From NCBI RefSeq assembly GCF_027460265.1, contig NZ_JAPZBC010000001.1, positions 7,428,001 through 7,492,000 on the forward strand: a stretch of DNA of 64,000 bases, in the 5' to 3' direction. The DNA is from Streptomyces sp. WMMC940. GTDB taxonomy: Bacteria > Actinomycetota > Actinomycetes > Streptomycetales > Streptomycetaceae. The position numbers were made by a program, and so were the translations under genes. Below the pieces are notes generated by a model. The model was not told where the DNA came from. It worked only from the letters and a program-made list of their open reading frames with translations, and ran no database searches. The stretch's first letter is position 1, and each line of letters begins with the position of its first letter. Below are positions 26,479-34,765 of the stretch, piece after piece.

Positions 26479-27749
26479 AGACGGTCGTAGTGATATCGAC
26501 GCGTGGGTTCGGCGTGTTCCGCCACGATCTGCTGGTGGAACCGGACCAGGTCCGGTTCGTGGGGATCTTCTCCGAGCAGGACAGCGTCAACGTCTCGGAT
26601 ACCGAGGGCTCCTACTTCCACCGCATCCACGTGGTGCCGTGCGGCCTCGACGACCCCTCGTACACCGAGTCGTCGATCGTGGACCCCGCCGCGACCCGGG
26701 CGATCGTGCACGAACTGGCCGGGCAGAGCGGCACCGGCGAACTCACGCTGCACTGCTTCGACGAGCGCAACCTGCTGCTGACCGCCGAACTGCGTGAGGA
26801 GCTGGGCCTTCCCGGGCCCACCTACGAGCAGTTGCTGCCCTATCGGGACAAGTGCCTGATGAAGGAGAGGCTGGCCGGCACCGGACTCCGCGTGCCCCGC
26901 TTCGGACGGTTCGACGAGCAGGGCTTCCGGGACGACCCGGCGGCCTGCCTGGACCGCATCACCGCGGACGTGGGCATGCCCTTCGTCCTCAAGCCGGTCG
27001 ACGCGGCCTCGGCAGACGGCGTCTACAAGATCTTCTCCGCCGACGAGTTCTTCGCCCTGCCGCACGACCTGGGCCGCAGCTACGAGTACGAGGAGCACAT
27101 CGACGGCACCATGTACAGCGTCAACCTGGTCGTCAAGGACGGGCGCACCGTGTTCGGAGGGGTGACCGAGTACTTGGTCAACTCGACCGAGGTGCAGCGC
27201 GGCCGGGTGAACGCCGACATCAACCTGATCGACACGGACCCCCGCGTCCCCCGGATGATCGCTTTCGCGGAGACGGTACTCGAAGCCCTCGGCAAGCTGG
27301 ACGGCGCCAGTCACCTGGAGCTGTTCCACACCGCGGAGGACGAGCTGGTCTTCCTGGAGGTCGGGGCCCGCTTCAAAGGCCTCGCGGGTCTTGCCGCCAT
27401 GCAGCAGAACTACCAGGTCGCCCTGCTCAACCTCGCCTTCGAGATCGAGGCGGGCCTCAAGAGCCACCCCTGGGACCAGGAGCAGATGTACTGCTTCGAC
27501 GCCGTGATGCCCAAGCGGCCCGGCATCGTCTCTGAACTGGTGGAGCCCGAGGTGGAGAGCGAAGTCGAGATCAAGTGGAAGGTGACGGTGGGGGAGGAGA
27601 TCAAGCAGGGCGCCTCACTCATCGACAACGGCGGCACCTTCCTGGTGCGCAACCACGACTACGAGACGCTCTACCGCGACTTCGAACGGCTCGCCACGTA
27701 CCAGCCGATCCGCTACGAGGACCAGCGTCGCGGGGGCCCTGGAAAGTGA
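26475..27749 (+). CDS. ATP-grasp ligase
   Basis: A 424-residue ATP-grasp protein and the fourth in the operon. Core features are YEQLLPYRDKCLMKERLAG, the ATP lysine in PFVLKPVDAASADGVYK, the strand YEYEEHIDGTMYSVN and the metal-binding pair HLELFHTAEDELVFLEVGARF. The last segment has ExGAR where many relatives have ExNxR, so the metal site may be unusual. The N-terminal domain (KTVVVISTRGFGVF) is a short Rossmann-like domain. The GTG start is coupled to the transporter (GTGA), and the stop is coupled to the next gene in the same way. It is probably a second or third amide-forming step. Confidence 0.86.
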   Translation: MKTVVVISTRGFGVFRHDLLVEPDQVRFVGIFSEQDSVNVSDTEGSYFHRIHVVPCGLDDPSYTESSIVDPAATRAIVHELAGQSGTGELTLHCFDERNLLLTAELREELGLPGPTYEQLLPYRDKCLMKERLAGTGLRVPRFGRFDEQGFRDDPAACLDRITADVGMPFVLKPVDAASADGVYKIFSADEFFALPHDLGRSYEYEEHIDGTMYSVNLVVKDGRTVFGGVTEYLVNSTEVQRGRVNADINLIDTDPRVPRMIAFAETVLEALGKLDGASHLELFHTAEDELVFLEVGARFKGLAGLAAMQQNYQVALLNLAFEIEAGLKSHPWDQEQMYCFDAVMPKRPGIVSELVEPEVESEVEIKWKVTVGEEIKQGASLIDNGGTFLVRNHDYETLYRDFERLATYQPIRYEDQRRGGPGK

Positions 27750-28186
27750 TACTCCGCAGACAGGGTGACGACGTCGACGTCGAGTCGGTCCGTTCCGCAG
27801 TAAGACACATCATCGAATCGAGACGATTCGACGGCTGGCTGATCGAGATGCCGGATCATGTACTGGTGCAGGTCGCGGCCCCACTCGAAATGCTCGGCTT
27901 CCAGCACTACATGACGCCGCCGCAGGACCGTCTGCTGGTCAGGGCGGCCCGGGTGGTGTGGGACGCTGTCGCAGGCCTCCTGGACGACTGCCCGGCCGAC
28001 CTGGCCGAGGGATTCGCCTCGCTCGGCGCGGCCCTCAGCGCCGCCCCCGCCGTGGCACGCGGCCAGGAGTGGGCCCCATCTCAGCCGCTGCAGCGAAGGA
28101 CAGGAGTTTCCCCGTGCACTACTCAGGGCTTGAACTCGACCGGGCCGGCGCCCGGCGGGCCGACGCCGCCTGGATCGCCGGGCTGA
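27746..28186 (+). CDS. Small hypothetical protein of the biosynthetic operon
   Basis: A 146-residue frame starting at GTG within the GTGA overlap of the preceding ligase. Residues 1-90 are well-behaved coding sequence (VILRRQGDDVDVESVRSAVR, WLIEMPDHVLVQVAAPLEM, DAVAGLLDDCPADLAEGFAS) and look like a compact alpha/beta domain. The last 24 codons overlap the NUDIX gene out of frame and are Pro/Gly-rich, so the true functional part may end near 28110. I do not recognise the family. Its exact coupling to both neighbours makes it a likely pathway component, for example a small carrier-like or accessory protein. Confidence 0.6.
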   Translation: MILRRQGDDVDVESVRSAVRHIIESRRFDGWLIEMPDHVLVQVAAPLEMLGFQHYMTPPQDRLLVRAARVVWDAVAGLLDDCPADLAEGFASLGAALSAAPAVARGQEWAPSQPLQRRTGVSPCTTQGLNSTGPAPGGPTPPGSPG

Positions 28187-29061
28187 CCGCCCGGCCCGGG
28201 ACCCGCGTCGTCCCCCTCTGGCGCGACCAGTGCCTGGTCCAGGACGGTTCACCGGTCGAACGCACCGGAAGGATGGCGCGGGCCCTGCTCGAGGCCGCTC
28301 CTGAACCCGTGTTCCTGGGACTGGACGGCGACCAGGCCGTATTCGCGGCCGATCTGTCGGAGTTGGCGGAGGACGAGGCGTCCGCCCTGGGCGCCGCCGA
28401 GGGCGTTCGGGACGTACGTGCCATGGTGTCCACCCTCACCCTCGCGGAGGCCGGCCTGCTGGCGTATGCCCGGGGCATCCTGCACTGGCACCGCAACCAA
28501 CGGTTCTGCGGTGCGTGCGGCGGGGTCGCCGCCAGCCGCGACGGCGGCCATCTGCGGGTCTGCCGCGGCTGCGGGAAAATGCTGTTCCCCCGGATCGAGC
28601 CGGCCGTGATCGTCCTGGTGGAGTGCGCACAGGAACCCCGGCGCTGCCTGCTGGGCCGACACGCCGGTGCCGGACCGGACAACTTCAGCACCCTGGCCGG
28701 CTTCGTCGAGGTCGGCGAGAGCCTGGAGGACGCCGTCCGGCGCGAGGTCCTCGAGGAGGCCGGTGTGGTCGTCAAGGACGTCGTGTACCAGGGCTCCCAG
28801 GCGTGGCCGTTTCCCGCCGGGCTCATGGTGGCCTTCCGAGCCGAGGCCGTCGGCGACGAAACCGACGTCGACGGAGCGGAACTGGTCGAGGCGCGCTGGT
28901 TCACCACGGCCGAGCTGCGTGACCACATCGACGCCGGAAACGGCTGCCGGCCCGACTCCATCGACAAGTTCCTCATCGAGAGCTGGATCGCGGAAAGAGC
29001 GGATGACCACACAGCACAGACAACACGAGCAGCGGCACGGAGAGCATTGGATGGACGGTGA
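28114..29061 (+). CDS. nudC: NUDIX hydrolase, NAD+ diphosphatase (NudC) type
   Basis: A 315-residue NudC-like enzyme. A zinc ribbon (CGACGG ... CRGCGK) precedes the NUDIX domain. The NUDIX box runs GFVEVGESLEDAVRREVLEE plus AGV, matching Gx5Ex7REUxEExGU with all catalytic acids. The NudC-specific SQPWPFPxS motif appears as SQAWPFPAG, so the Pro after Gln and the final Ser are changed. NudC splits NAD(H) to NMN(H) and AMP and removes NAD caps from RNA. The start is GTG with AGGAG at spacing 7. Why an NAD-hydrolysing enzyme belongs to a peptide operon is unclear: it may trim a nucleotide-bearing intermediate. Altered motif residues support a different substrate. Confidence 0.85.
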   Translation: MHYSGLELDRAGARRADAAWIAGLTARPGTRVVPLWRDQCLVQDGSPVERTGRMARALLEAAPEPVFLGLDGDQAVFAADLSELAEDEASALGAAEGVRDVRAMVSTLTLAEAGLLAYARGILHWHRNQRFCGACGGVAASRDGGHLRVCRGCGKMLFPRIEPAVIVLVECAQEPRRCLLGRHAGAGPDNFSTLAGFVEVGESLEDAVRREVLEEAGVVVKDVVYQGSQAWPFPAGLMVAFRAEAVGDETDVDGAELVEARWFTTAELRDHIDAGNGCRPDSIDKFLIESWIAERADDHTAQTTRAAARRALDGR

Positions 29062-29485
29062 ACCACCTCCGGGCAAAGGCGAGTTCTCCCGCGTCCTGGC
29101 AACACCCCCCGCACCGCCGCCGGCGGCGCTCGCCTACTTCCGGCAGGCGCGGCTGGCCTGCGAGACGGACCCCTTCGACGTGTACCACGATCTGGCGTCC
29201 CGGGCGGGCGGATTCGTGCTGGTGGACGCCCGCACGACGGACGTCTACGACGAGGAGTGCCTGCCCGGTGCGCTGAGCATGCCCCACGAGCGGATGACCG
29301 GCGAAGTCCTCCGCATGCTCGATCCCGCGCCGGTCTACGTCACCTACGGATGGGGTCCCGCCTGCAACGCGGGCACCAGAGCCGCCGCCCACCTCGCGGC
29401 GGCGGGCTTCCGGGTCAAGGAGATGATCGGCGGCCTCGAGTACTGGAAGCGGCAGAACTATCCCACGACGACGAAGAGGCGTTAG
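29051..29485 (+). CDS. Rhodanese-like domain protein
   Basis: A 144-residue single-domain rhodanese. It has FVLVDARTTDVYDEECLPGA, the usual strand and substrate-entry segment, then YVTYGWGPACNAGTRAAAHL, with the active-site loop C-N-A-G-T-R around Cys105, and the closing KEMIGGLEYWKR. Rhodaneses carry a persulfide on this cysteine and pass sulfur to acceptors. The ATG at 29051 overlaps the end of the NUDIX gene by 11 bases and follows GGAG; an in-frame ATG at 29003 with GGAAAG is an alternative. If part of the pathway, it could bring sulfur to the product. Detoxification is the other option. Confidence 0.83.
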   Translation: MDGEPPPGKGEFSRVLATPPAPPPAALAYFRQARLACETDPFDVYHDLASRAGGFVLVDARTTDVYDEECLPGALSMPHERMTGEVLRMLDPAPVYVTYGWGPACNAGTRAAAHLAAAGFRVKEMIGGLEYWKRQNYPTTTKRR

Positions 29486-29487
29486 CG

Positions 29488-30603
29488 GTGTCACACGAGA
29501 TCAAGCTCGTCATCGACGAGGTCAACGAGATACGAACGCAGCTCGCCAAGGACGCCGATGTCCGCAGCCCGGAGTTCCTGGCGGACCTGCTGCGGCGGCT
29601 GGAGTCCTCGGAGCACCTGCGCCGTCAGCCCGTCGTGCGGGCGTTCATGGACGACATACGGCAACAGGGGCCGCAGCCGCGCCTGACGCGCACCAAGGCG
29701 CACATCAACACCGAACGCGACAACCATCTGTTCTCGCTGTTCAACGCCTCGTACTTCCCCCGGCTCTCGCTGGACTACCTCACCTATGAGACGCTGCCGA
29801 CCGATCCGCACCTGGCCCAGCGGTACGGCAGCAACACCATGCCGGTGAACATCACCGCATGCTCGGACGGGTTCAACTCCAGGGTGGTCGTTGCGCTCTT
29901 CCCGGAGAACCACATCGACGGCCGACAGGACCCCGACGACCTCATCTTCTATTTCATCAACAAGTTCGTCGCCCGCCACAACCGCGTCACCCGCAAGATG
30001 ATCGACGAGGTCATGGCGCCCGGCAGCTTCCCGCTCATCCAGGGCGCCGACGACGACCGTGTGCAGGCCGCGTCGTCCTGGTGGGTGCGGCTGCACGAGT
30101 TCCACCACAGGCAGGGCGACATGCCGATCCCGGACTACCTGGACGCCAAGAAGCTCAAGCCGCTGGCCGGACTCGAGGAACTCCGCGTCGACGTCTCCGC
30201 CATGCTGGTGTGCCTGAACGACCACGATCTCCCCGGCGACCAGGCGCGTGCCGCGTACGAGTACATCCTCGCCGAACGGCTTCTGCGCTACGCCGTCGAA
30301 GGGATCCCCCGGCCCAACTACGACGCGGTCGCCTCGCAGGTCCTGTTCAACTACCTCTCCCAGAACGACGGTATCGAACTGAACGGCGACCGCATCCACC
30401 TCCGGCCGGAGCTGCCCCGGGTGCTGGCCGGCTTCCTCGGCGAGATCCAGGCCATCGAGCGGCGCATCCGCACGGAGGACGTGTCCGACGTCCGTGCCGG
30501 ACTGCTGGAGTTCACGAACCGCTACACCGACTACGACGAAGCGGCAGGCGACTACCGCCACATCGCGTTCTTCGCCGAGGTGAAGCAGCGCCTCGGCGTC
30601 TGA
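29488..30603 (+). CDS. DUF6421-like protein with HExxH motif, last operon gene
   Basis: A 371-residue protein. Its pattern matches what I know of the streptomycete DUF6421 family: NTMPVNITACSDGFNSRVV and a FPENHI strand, then a His-rich motif, then GLEELRVDVSAML. In this copy the His-rich motif is LHEFHHRQGDMP, a perfect HExxH zinc-peptidase signature, while DUF6421 members that I recall have HDRTHSHGD at this place. The downstream EELRxD could give the third metal ligand. A metal-dependent hydrolase or peptidase is therefore plausible, but no activity is established. The GTG start is 3 bases after the rhodanese stop. It closes the operon. Confidence 0.7.
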   Translation: MSHEIKLVIDEVNEIRTQLAKDADVRSPEFLADLLRRLESSEHLRRQPVVRAFMDDIRQQGPQPRLTRTKAHINTERDNHLFSLFNASYFPRLSLDYLTYETLPTDPHLAQRYGSNTMPVNITACSDGFNSRVVVALFPENHIDGRQDPDDLIFYFINKFVARHNRVTRKMIDEVMAPGSFPLIQGADDDRVQAASSWWVRLHEFHHRQGDMPIPDYLDAKKLKPLAGLEELRVDVSAMLVCLNDHDLPGDQARAAYEYILAERLLRYAVEGIPRPNYDAVASQVLFNYLSQNDGIELNGDRIHLRPELPRVLAGFLGEIQAIERRIRTEDVSDVRAGLLEFTNRYTDYDEAAGDYRHIAFFAEVKQRLGV

Positions 30604-30879
30604 CCGGCGGACCCCCGGTGCCCAGCGGGACCGAAGCCCGGGCCGGCGACTGCACACGTGCGGGAACCGGGCCGGAGTCGGTGTCAGTACGTGCGGGGTG
30701 ACGTCGTGGGTCCGGTCCCTCGGGGTGCGCTGATGGCGGCGGCGGGGGAGTGCCCGGGAACGGGCACCGCCGGTCTCCCACATGCCCGCCTGGTCCGTGC
30801 TCTGGTCGACGAGCCATGACGGGGACGGTGATCGGTGTCGCGAAGGCCGGCCGAGATGATGACGTTGGGACCGTACACC

Positions 30880-31823
30880 AGGGTGTGCGCGAGCCTTCGG
30901 GCCGCCCCGGCGCCCGCTTGGCAGCTGCCCTCGGGATCCGCATGGCCAAGGACGCGCTACTGGACTTGCTCCGCTCGGTTCCGCAGCCGCCGGTCGGTAC
31001 GGTCAGATCTCTGGGAGTGGACGATTTCGCTCTACGCAAGGGCGACTCCTACGCGACGATCCTGGTTGATCTGGAAGCCCGCCGCCCGGTCGATGTTCTG
31101 CCCGGCCCGGACTCCGAGCCCTTGGCCGCCTGGCTGCGCCGGCACCCGGAAGTGGAGGTGATCTGCCGGGACCGGGCCGGCTCCTACGAGGAGGGAGCGA
31201 GAACCGGTGCCCCGCAGGCGTTGCAGGTCGCCGACGCCTGGCACCTGTGGCGGAACATCGCCGAGGCGGTGGAGAGGACGGTCGGATCCCACCACGGGTG
31301 CATCCGGGCCGCTCTCGCAGAGACTCTGGTCACAGCGGAGGAAACCGTGAGGGACCCGGTCGTGCCGGAGCCGTCTGAGGCGGTGGCCGTGCCGTTCGTC
31401 CCACCTGACGGCTTGCTCGACGTCATGGGCCGGCCCCGGGGCCTGGTCGCCCGCACGGCGGAGAGATTCGCCGCGGTCCAGGCACTGCTGGCCAAGGGGC
31501 AGTCCCTGGCGGCGATCGGCCGGACACTGCGGCTCGACCACTCCACCGTCCGCCGCTTCGCCCGCGCTGGCAACCTCGAAGAACTCCTGGTCAAAGCCAC
31601 CGGACGGCTATCCGTGCTGGACGAGCACAAGCCCTACCAGCCCTCCCATTCCCTGGTCAACGGCCTACGACGAGATTTCGACGCCGCCACTGCCGGACTC
31701 TCCACATCATGGAGCTCCGGCCAGGTCGAGGGCCACGTCACCCGCGCCAAACTCCTCAAACGCATGGCCTATGGACGAGCCAACCTCGATCTCCTACGCC
31801 AACGCGTACTCCTCGGCCCATGA
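30880..31823 (+). pseudogene. ISL3 family transposase, internally deleted remnant
   Basis: The frame carries typical ISL3 segments: GARLAAALGIRMAKDALLDL, SLGVDDFALRKGDSYATILV, VEVICRDRAGSYEEGA with a catalytic Asp, VADAWHLWRNI, and at the end SSGQVEGHVTRAKLLKRMAY. The zinc-binding N-terminal domain is missing. After DEHKPY the sequence jumps to LVNGLRRDFDAATAGL, so roughly 100-150 residues of the middle are absent. The open frame is otherwise intact, which suggests a single deletion. It lies directly after the biosynthetic operon. Confidence 0.75.
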
Positions 31824-31836
31824 CCGTGCGACAGCG

Positions 31837-31855
31837 CAAGATCCCCGACAGAGCC
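31837..31855 (+). repeat. Putative ISL3 terminal repeat, copy 1
   Basis: The 19-base sequence CAAGATCCCCGACAGAGCC lies 14 bases after the transposase stop. It ends GAGCC, as expected for the right end of an ISL3 element whose terminus reads GGCTCT inward from the other strand. An identical copy lies 702 bases downstream in the same orientation. Confidence 0.6.
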
Positions 31856-31882
31856 CTATTGCGCGCACGTCCACAACACCCT

Positions 31883-32449
31883 TCAGATGTGGGAAGTGAG
31901 GCCGGTGACAGGGTCGTGGGAGATCAGCGTCGGCATCCCCGGGTCATACCGGACGGTCTCGCCGTTCAGCAGGGCCCGTCGTTGGCTGGCCGTCGCCACC
32001 TCGACCAGGAACCGCAGCACGGAGGCCACCCCAGCCCCGTCGAGGACGTCCTCGGGCCAGACGGAGAACTCGATCTCTTCTTCGTCGCAGGGCAGGGCGA
32101 AGAACCACACGGCGCCGAAGCGGGCCCGGAAGGAGAAACTCGTCCCCCGGCCCTCCGGGTCGTCTGCCCAGACGCGGAAGAGGTCGGCGAAGGGCGGACG
32201 CACGGGATCGAGCCGGGGGTAGGGGTGCTCCACCTCGGTCTCGTCGGCTACAACACGCAGGCGTTCGAGGACCGCGATCCACTCGCCGCGGGTCGTGTCG
32301 AGGACCCGAATGTCCCTCAGGCTGCCGTCGAGATGGAAGACATCGCACATCCACGGCTCGGGCAGGCACCGCGCGCGGGCGCCGTGCTCACCGGCGTGGA
32401 CGTCCTCGTGCGTCAACTCGACCCGCCGCCTCGCGTTCGACTCTCCCAT
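31883..32449 (-). CDS. Hypothetical protein between two IS ends
   Basis: A 188-residue protein rich in acidic and aromatic residues, with segments CLPEPWMCDVFHLDGSLRDI, WIAVLERLRVVADETEVEHP, RFGAVWFFALPCDEEEIEFS and GETVRYDPGMPTLIS. It looks like a soluble alpha/beta protein of the kind used as immunity or SUKH-like proteins, but I cannot place it in a family. The ATG at 32449 has no strong ribosome binding site; a TTG about 10 codons later, after GGGTCGAG, is an alternative start. It is bracketed by two copies of the same 19-base IS end and read toward the transposase remnant. Confidence 0.6.
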   Translation of the reverse strand: MGESNARRRVELTHEDVHAGEHGARARCLPEPWMCDVFHLDGSLRDIRVLDTTRGEWIAVLERLRVVADETEVEHPYPRLDPVRPPFADLFRVWADDPEGRGTSFSFRARFGAVWFFALPCDEEEIEFSVWPEDVLDGAGVASVLRFLVEVATASQRRALLNGETVRYDPGMPTLISHDPVTGLTSHI

Positions 32450-32538
32450 GGCACCAAGGTAAAGGTCGCCACTGCAGGGAAGGACCTGCCCGGCCGTTCA
32501 GGGGCGGCTGATCGAATATTCCGGGTCCTGCGGCACCA

Positions 32539-32557
32539 CAAGATCCCCGACAGAGCC
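32539..32557 (+). repeat. Putative ISL3 terminal repeat, copy 2
   Basis: A second exact copy of CAAGATCCCCGACAGAGCC in the same orientation as copy 1. The preceding bases (CTGCGGCACCA against GTGCGACAGCG) are also similar, so the shared region probably extends beyond 19 bases. Confidence 0.6.
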
Positions 32558-33022
32558 GAGTTACGTGATCGTTGACACCTGGTGCATGACTGGTCCGGTC
32601 CGGCGACCGCCACCGCCGGCAATCGCACCACCGTGCCGGGTCAGCCCACATGGGACGACCGGGTCAGCCTGGACGAGCCGCGCACTGCGTTCGCGAAGAC
32701 CTCGGGTGGCGAGGACAACGGCGCGAGCTGGAATCTCACTCTGGAGATCACCGTACCGCCGGACTCCGGCGGCGGGCTGCACAGCGGGACGTGACGCATT
32801 CGGTGGCGGAGCGTGTGACAGGCCGGCGTAACGCCCCAGGCCGGAGTTGCAGTAGGGGTTCAACTTCGCGATCCCCTACTACAGGGAGGGCGGCTACGAC
32901 CGGGGGACGCGGAACTCATCCATTGCTTTGACCGGGTAGGTTCGCCGGAAGCTCGCGGTGTTCGGCATGGACGGGCCTCGCCGACCCTCCGTAGGCTGGT
33001 GATCGCCTACGAAGGGGGCGGG
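32558..33022. other. Intergenic region with no supported gene
   Basis: About 460 bases. One plus-strand frame (32582-32794) has a plausible composition (HDWSGPATATAGNRTTVPG ... WNLTLEITVPPD) but no ribosome binding site or family. It could be the remnant of a secreted protein. Confidence 0.35.
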
Positions 33023-33421
33023 GTGAACGGCAATCCGCTGTACCACTGGATACTGCTGGCGGTGTCCACGGCGCTCATGCTGCCGGTGCCGGTGGCGATA
33101 CTGGCGGGGTGGACACCGCCGTGGCTGCGGAAGCGACAGGCCGGGTTGCGGCTTCGCGCCTACGGCATTCTGTGCATCTACGCTTTCATGCTCGTCAACG
33201 GCATCCCCCGGATCGCCGATGCCTCGTTCGAGACGGTCATGGTCTGCATGATCGTCGGGCTCGGCTGCACCGCCGCCGCTGCGGCCCTGTTCCTGCTCTC
33301 GGCACGCAAGGATTCAGGCGCCCGGACAGCCGGCCCAGTCGAACCTCGGGAAGGCGGTGGGCCGGATCCCGAGGGGTCCGAACTCGTCGAACCTTCCCGG
33401 TCAGAGCGCTATGAGATCTGA
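33023..33421 (+). CDS. Small membrane protein, unknown function
   Basis: A 132-residue protein with three hydrophobic segments, at about residues 7-30, 42-60 and 68-92, and an acidic, Gly/Pro/Glu-rich C-terminal tail (PREGGGPDPEGSELVEPSRS). GAAGGGGGCGGG precedes the GTG start. An upstream in-frame GTG at 32999 exists but would place the ribosome binding site inside the gene. The family is not recognised. Topology suggests the charged tail is cytoplasmic. Confidence 0.65.
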   Translation: MNGNPLYHWILLAVSTALMLPVPVAILAGWTPPWLRKRQAGLRLRAYGILCIYAFMLVNGIPRIADASFETVMVCMIVGLGCTAAAAALFLLSARKDSGARTAGPVEPREGGGPDPEGSELVEPSRSERYEI

Positions 33422-33544
33422 TCATGGTGCTGCCCGGGCCTGCTGAGCAACGCGCCCCCTGTACGCCCTTTCCTGTGGAGTCGCCACGAAGGCAATCTTG
33501 CAGGCAGCGATCGCTGGTGATTGAAGTGCTGAAGGGGGCGTCCC

Positions 33545-33727
33545 ATGGGCAGGAATCACGACGAGGCCGCGAGGGCGGCGGAGATTCGGCAACAGGAGGA
33601 AGAGGCGAGGCGACTCCAAGAAGAACAGGAGGCAGAGGCGAGGCGACTCCAAGAGGAGTCGGACCGCCTCAAGTTCATCGCCGGCGTGGCCGAGGCCGAC
33701 CTGCACGGACTTAACCCGGACAGGTGA
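33545..33727 (+). CDS. Small coiled-coil protein
   Basis: A 60-residue, highly charged protein with AAEIRQQEEEARRLQEEQEA and then a near repeat EARRLQEESDRL, giving a heptad-like helix over residues 8-42. The DNA behind it is a near-perfect duplication of GGCGAGGCGACTCCAAGA. The tail FIAGVAEADLHGLNPDR is not repeated. AAGGGGG lies 7 bases before the ATG, a good Streptomyces ribosome binding site. Function is unknown. Such small helices often act as structural or regulatory partners. Confidence 0.62.
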   Translation: MGRNHDEAARAAEIRQQEEEARRLQEEQEAEARRLQEESDRLKFIAGVAEADLHGLNPDR

Positions 33728-33893
33728 CAGGAGCCTGATCGCCCACAGCCTTCCGGGCACGCCCGCCGGGGTCCGGCGCCCCTCGCCATTCGGGGCGCCG
33801 GGACGTCTCCGACCGCCGCCGTGGCCCGGGGGTTACTGACGCCCGGGAAAAACAGTGGGCGGCGGCCGGGCCTGCGCCTATCGTCGTCCCTCG

Positions 33894-34364
33894 ATGGAGA
33901 TGTCCTTCCGGAAGCTGCCGGACAACCAGCACGAGATCCTGGTCCGCGCCCGCAAGGGGCCGGACGTCAGGCTGCCCGCCCAGTCCGTCGGCCCGACCAT
34001 GCCGCACGACCTCGTCCACGCCGTCGTGGAGACCGCCCTCGGCATCGACGACGGCTTCTGGGGCGCGATGGCGCGCGGCGCCACTTTCCAGGGGTTCGAG
34101 CTCGTCACGCCGAGGCGGCACCGCCGCTCCGGGATGAAGGTGCTGCGGAGGGGCGGCGCCGCCGTGATGGCCGCCGAACTCTCCGTGAACTGGGCCTACC
34201 GGGTGTGGCGCGGGCTGGCCACGGAGGGCCGTGGTGTCGGCCGGGCTCCGATCGACGCGGAGGCGCTGGCCAGGACGGGGCCCCGTCTGAGCGCCGCCGC
34301 CGCCCGCTGGGCCGCGCTGCCCGAAGGCGGGGAGCTCCTCTGGCGCTGGGGCTCGGACCGCTAG
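33894..34364 (+). CDS. Conserved hypothetical protein
   Basis: A 156-residue protein with MEMSFRKLPDNQHEILVRAR, a PTMPHDLVHAVVETALGIDD segment, GFWGAMARGATFQGFE and a basic middle (PRRHRRSGMKVLRRGG), ending ELLWRWGSDR. I have seen similar proteins in other actinobacteria but know no function. The MPHDLxHxVVE motif with conserved His residues is the most notable part. No ribosome binding site precedes the ATG, and TATCGT about 10 bases upstream could be a -10 element, so it may be a leaderless transcript. An upstream in-frame ATG at 33855 is less likely by codon use. Confidence 0.62.
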   Translation: MEMSFRKLPDNQHEILVRARKGPDVRLPAQSVGPTMPHDLVHAVVETALGIDDGFWGAMARGATFQGFELVTPRRHRRSGMKVLRRGGAAVMAAELSVNWAYRVWRGLATEGRGVGRAPIDAEALARTGPRLSAAAARWAALPEGGELLWRWGSDR

Positions 34365-34368
34365 GCTC

Positions 34369-34385
34369 CTCGCCTGGAAGGCGAG
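34369..34385 (+). terminator. Weak hairpin after the preceding gene
   Basis: CTCGCC and GGCGAG form a 6-bp stem with a 5-base loop immediately after the stop at 34364. It is short but well placed. The remaining 380 bases up to 34766 hold no gene that I can support. Confidence 0.4.
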
Positions 34386-34765
34386 TTGCCGGCCACCTCG
34401 GTGCGCCGCCGGCGGTCTGCCTGCACGTGATGGCGGTGCTCGACCCGTTCGACAACGCTCCCGCCGTACCGGAGACCGCGGAGCGGCCGGCGGCGGCCCA
34501 CCGACGCGGGGAGCACCGGAGCACCGTGCCGCTGGCGACGATCGCTACCCTTCGTCGATGTCGCCACCGACGGCGCGAGGAACTCCGCGCCGGTCGTGAC
34601 CCGATGCCGGGGACGCTCAGCGGGCGATACGTAAGCTGATGTCTGTTATGTCTTCGCCTGAAGGTGTGGCTCGGCGGGCCCGTAGCTGCGGGCAAAGCCG
34701 AGCCGTTGGGGGCAGCGACCACATACGCGTTCGCCGAGCGAGGGCAGTGCAAGCAATCATGAAGC

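Noticed and set aside
30684..30878. A minus frame starting MYGPNVIISAGLRD
   Set aside because: The first 25 residues look protein-like but the rest is Arg/Pro-rich and overlaps the IS remnant; too little to name.
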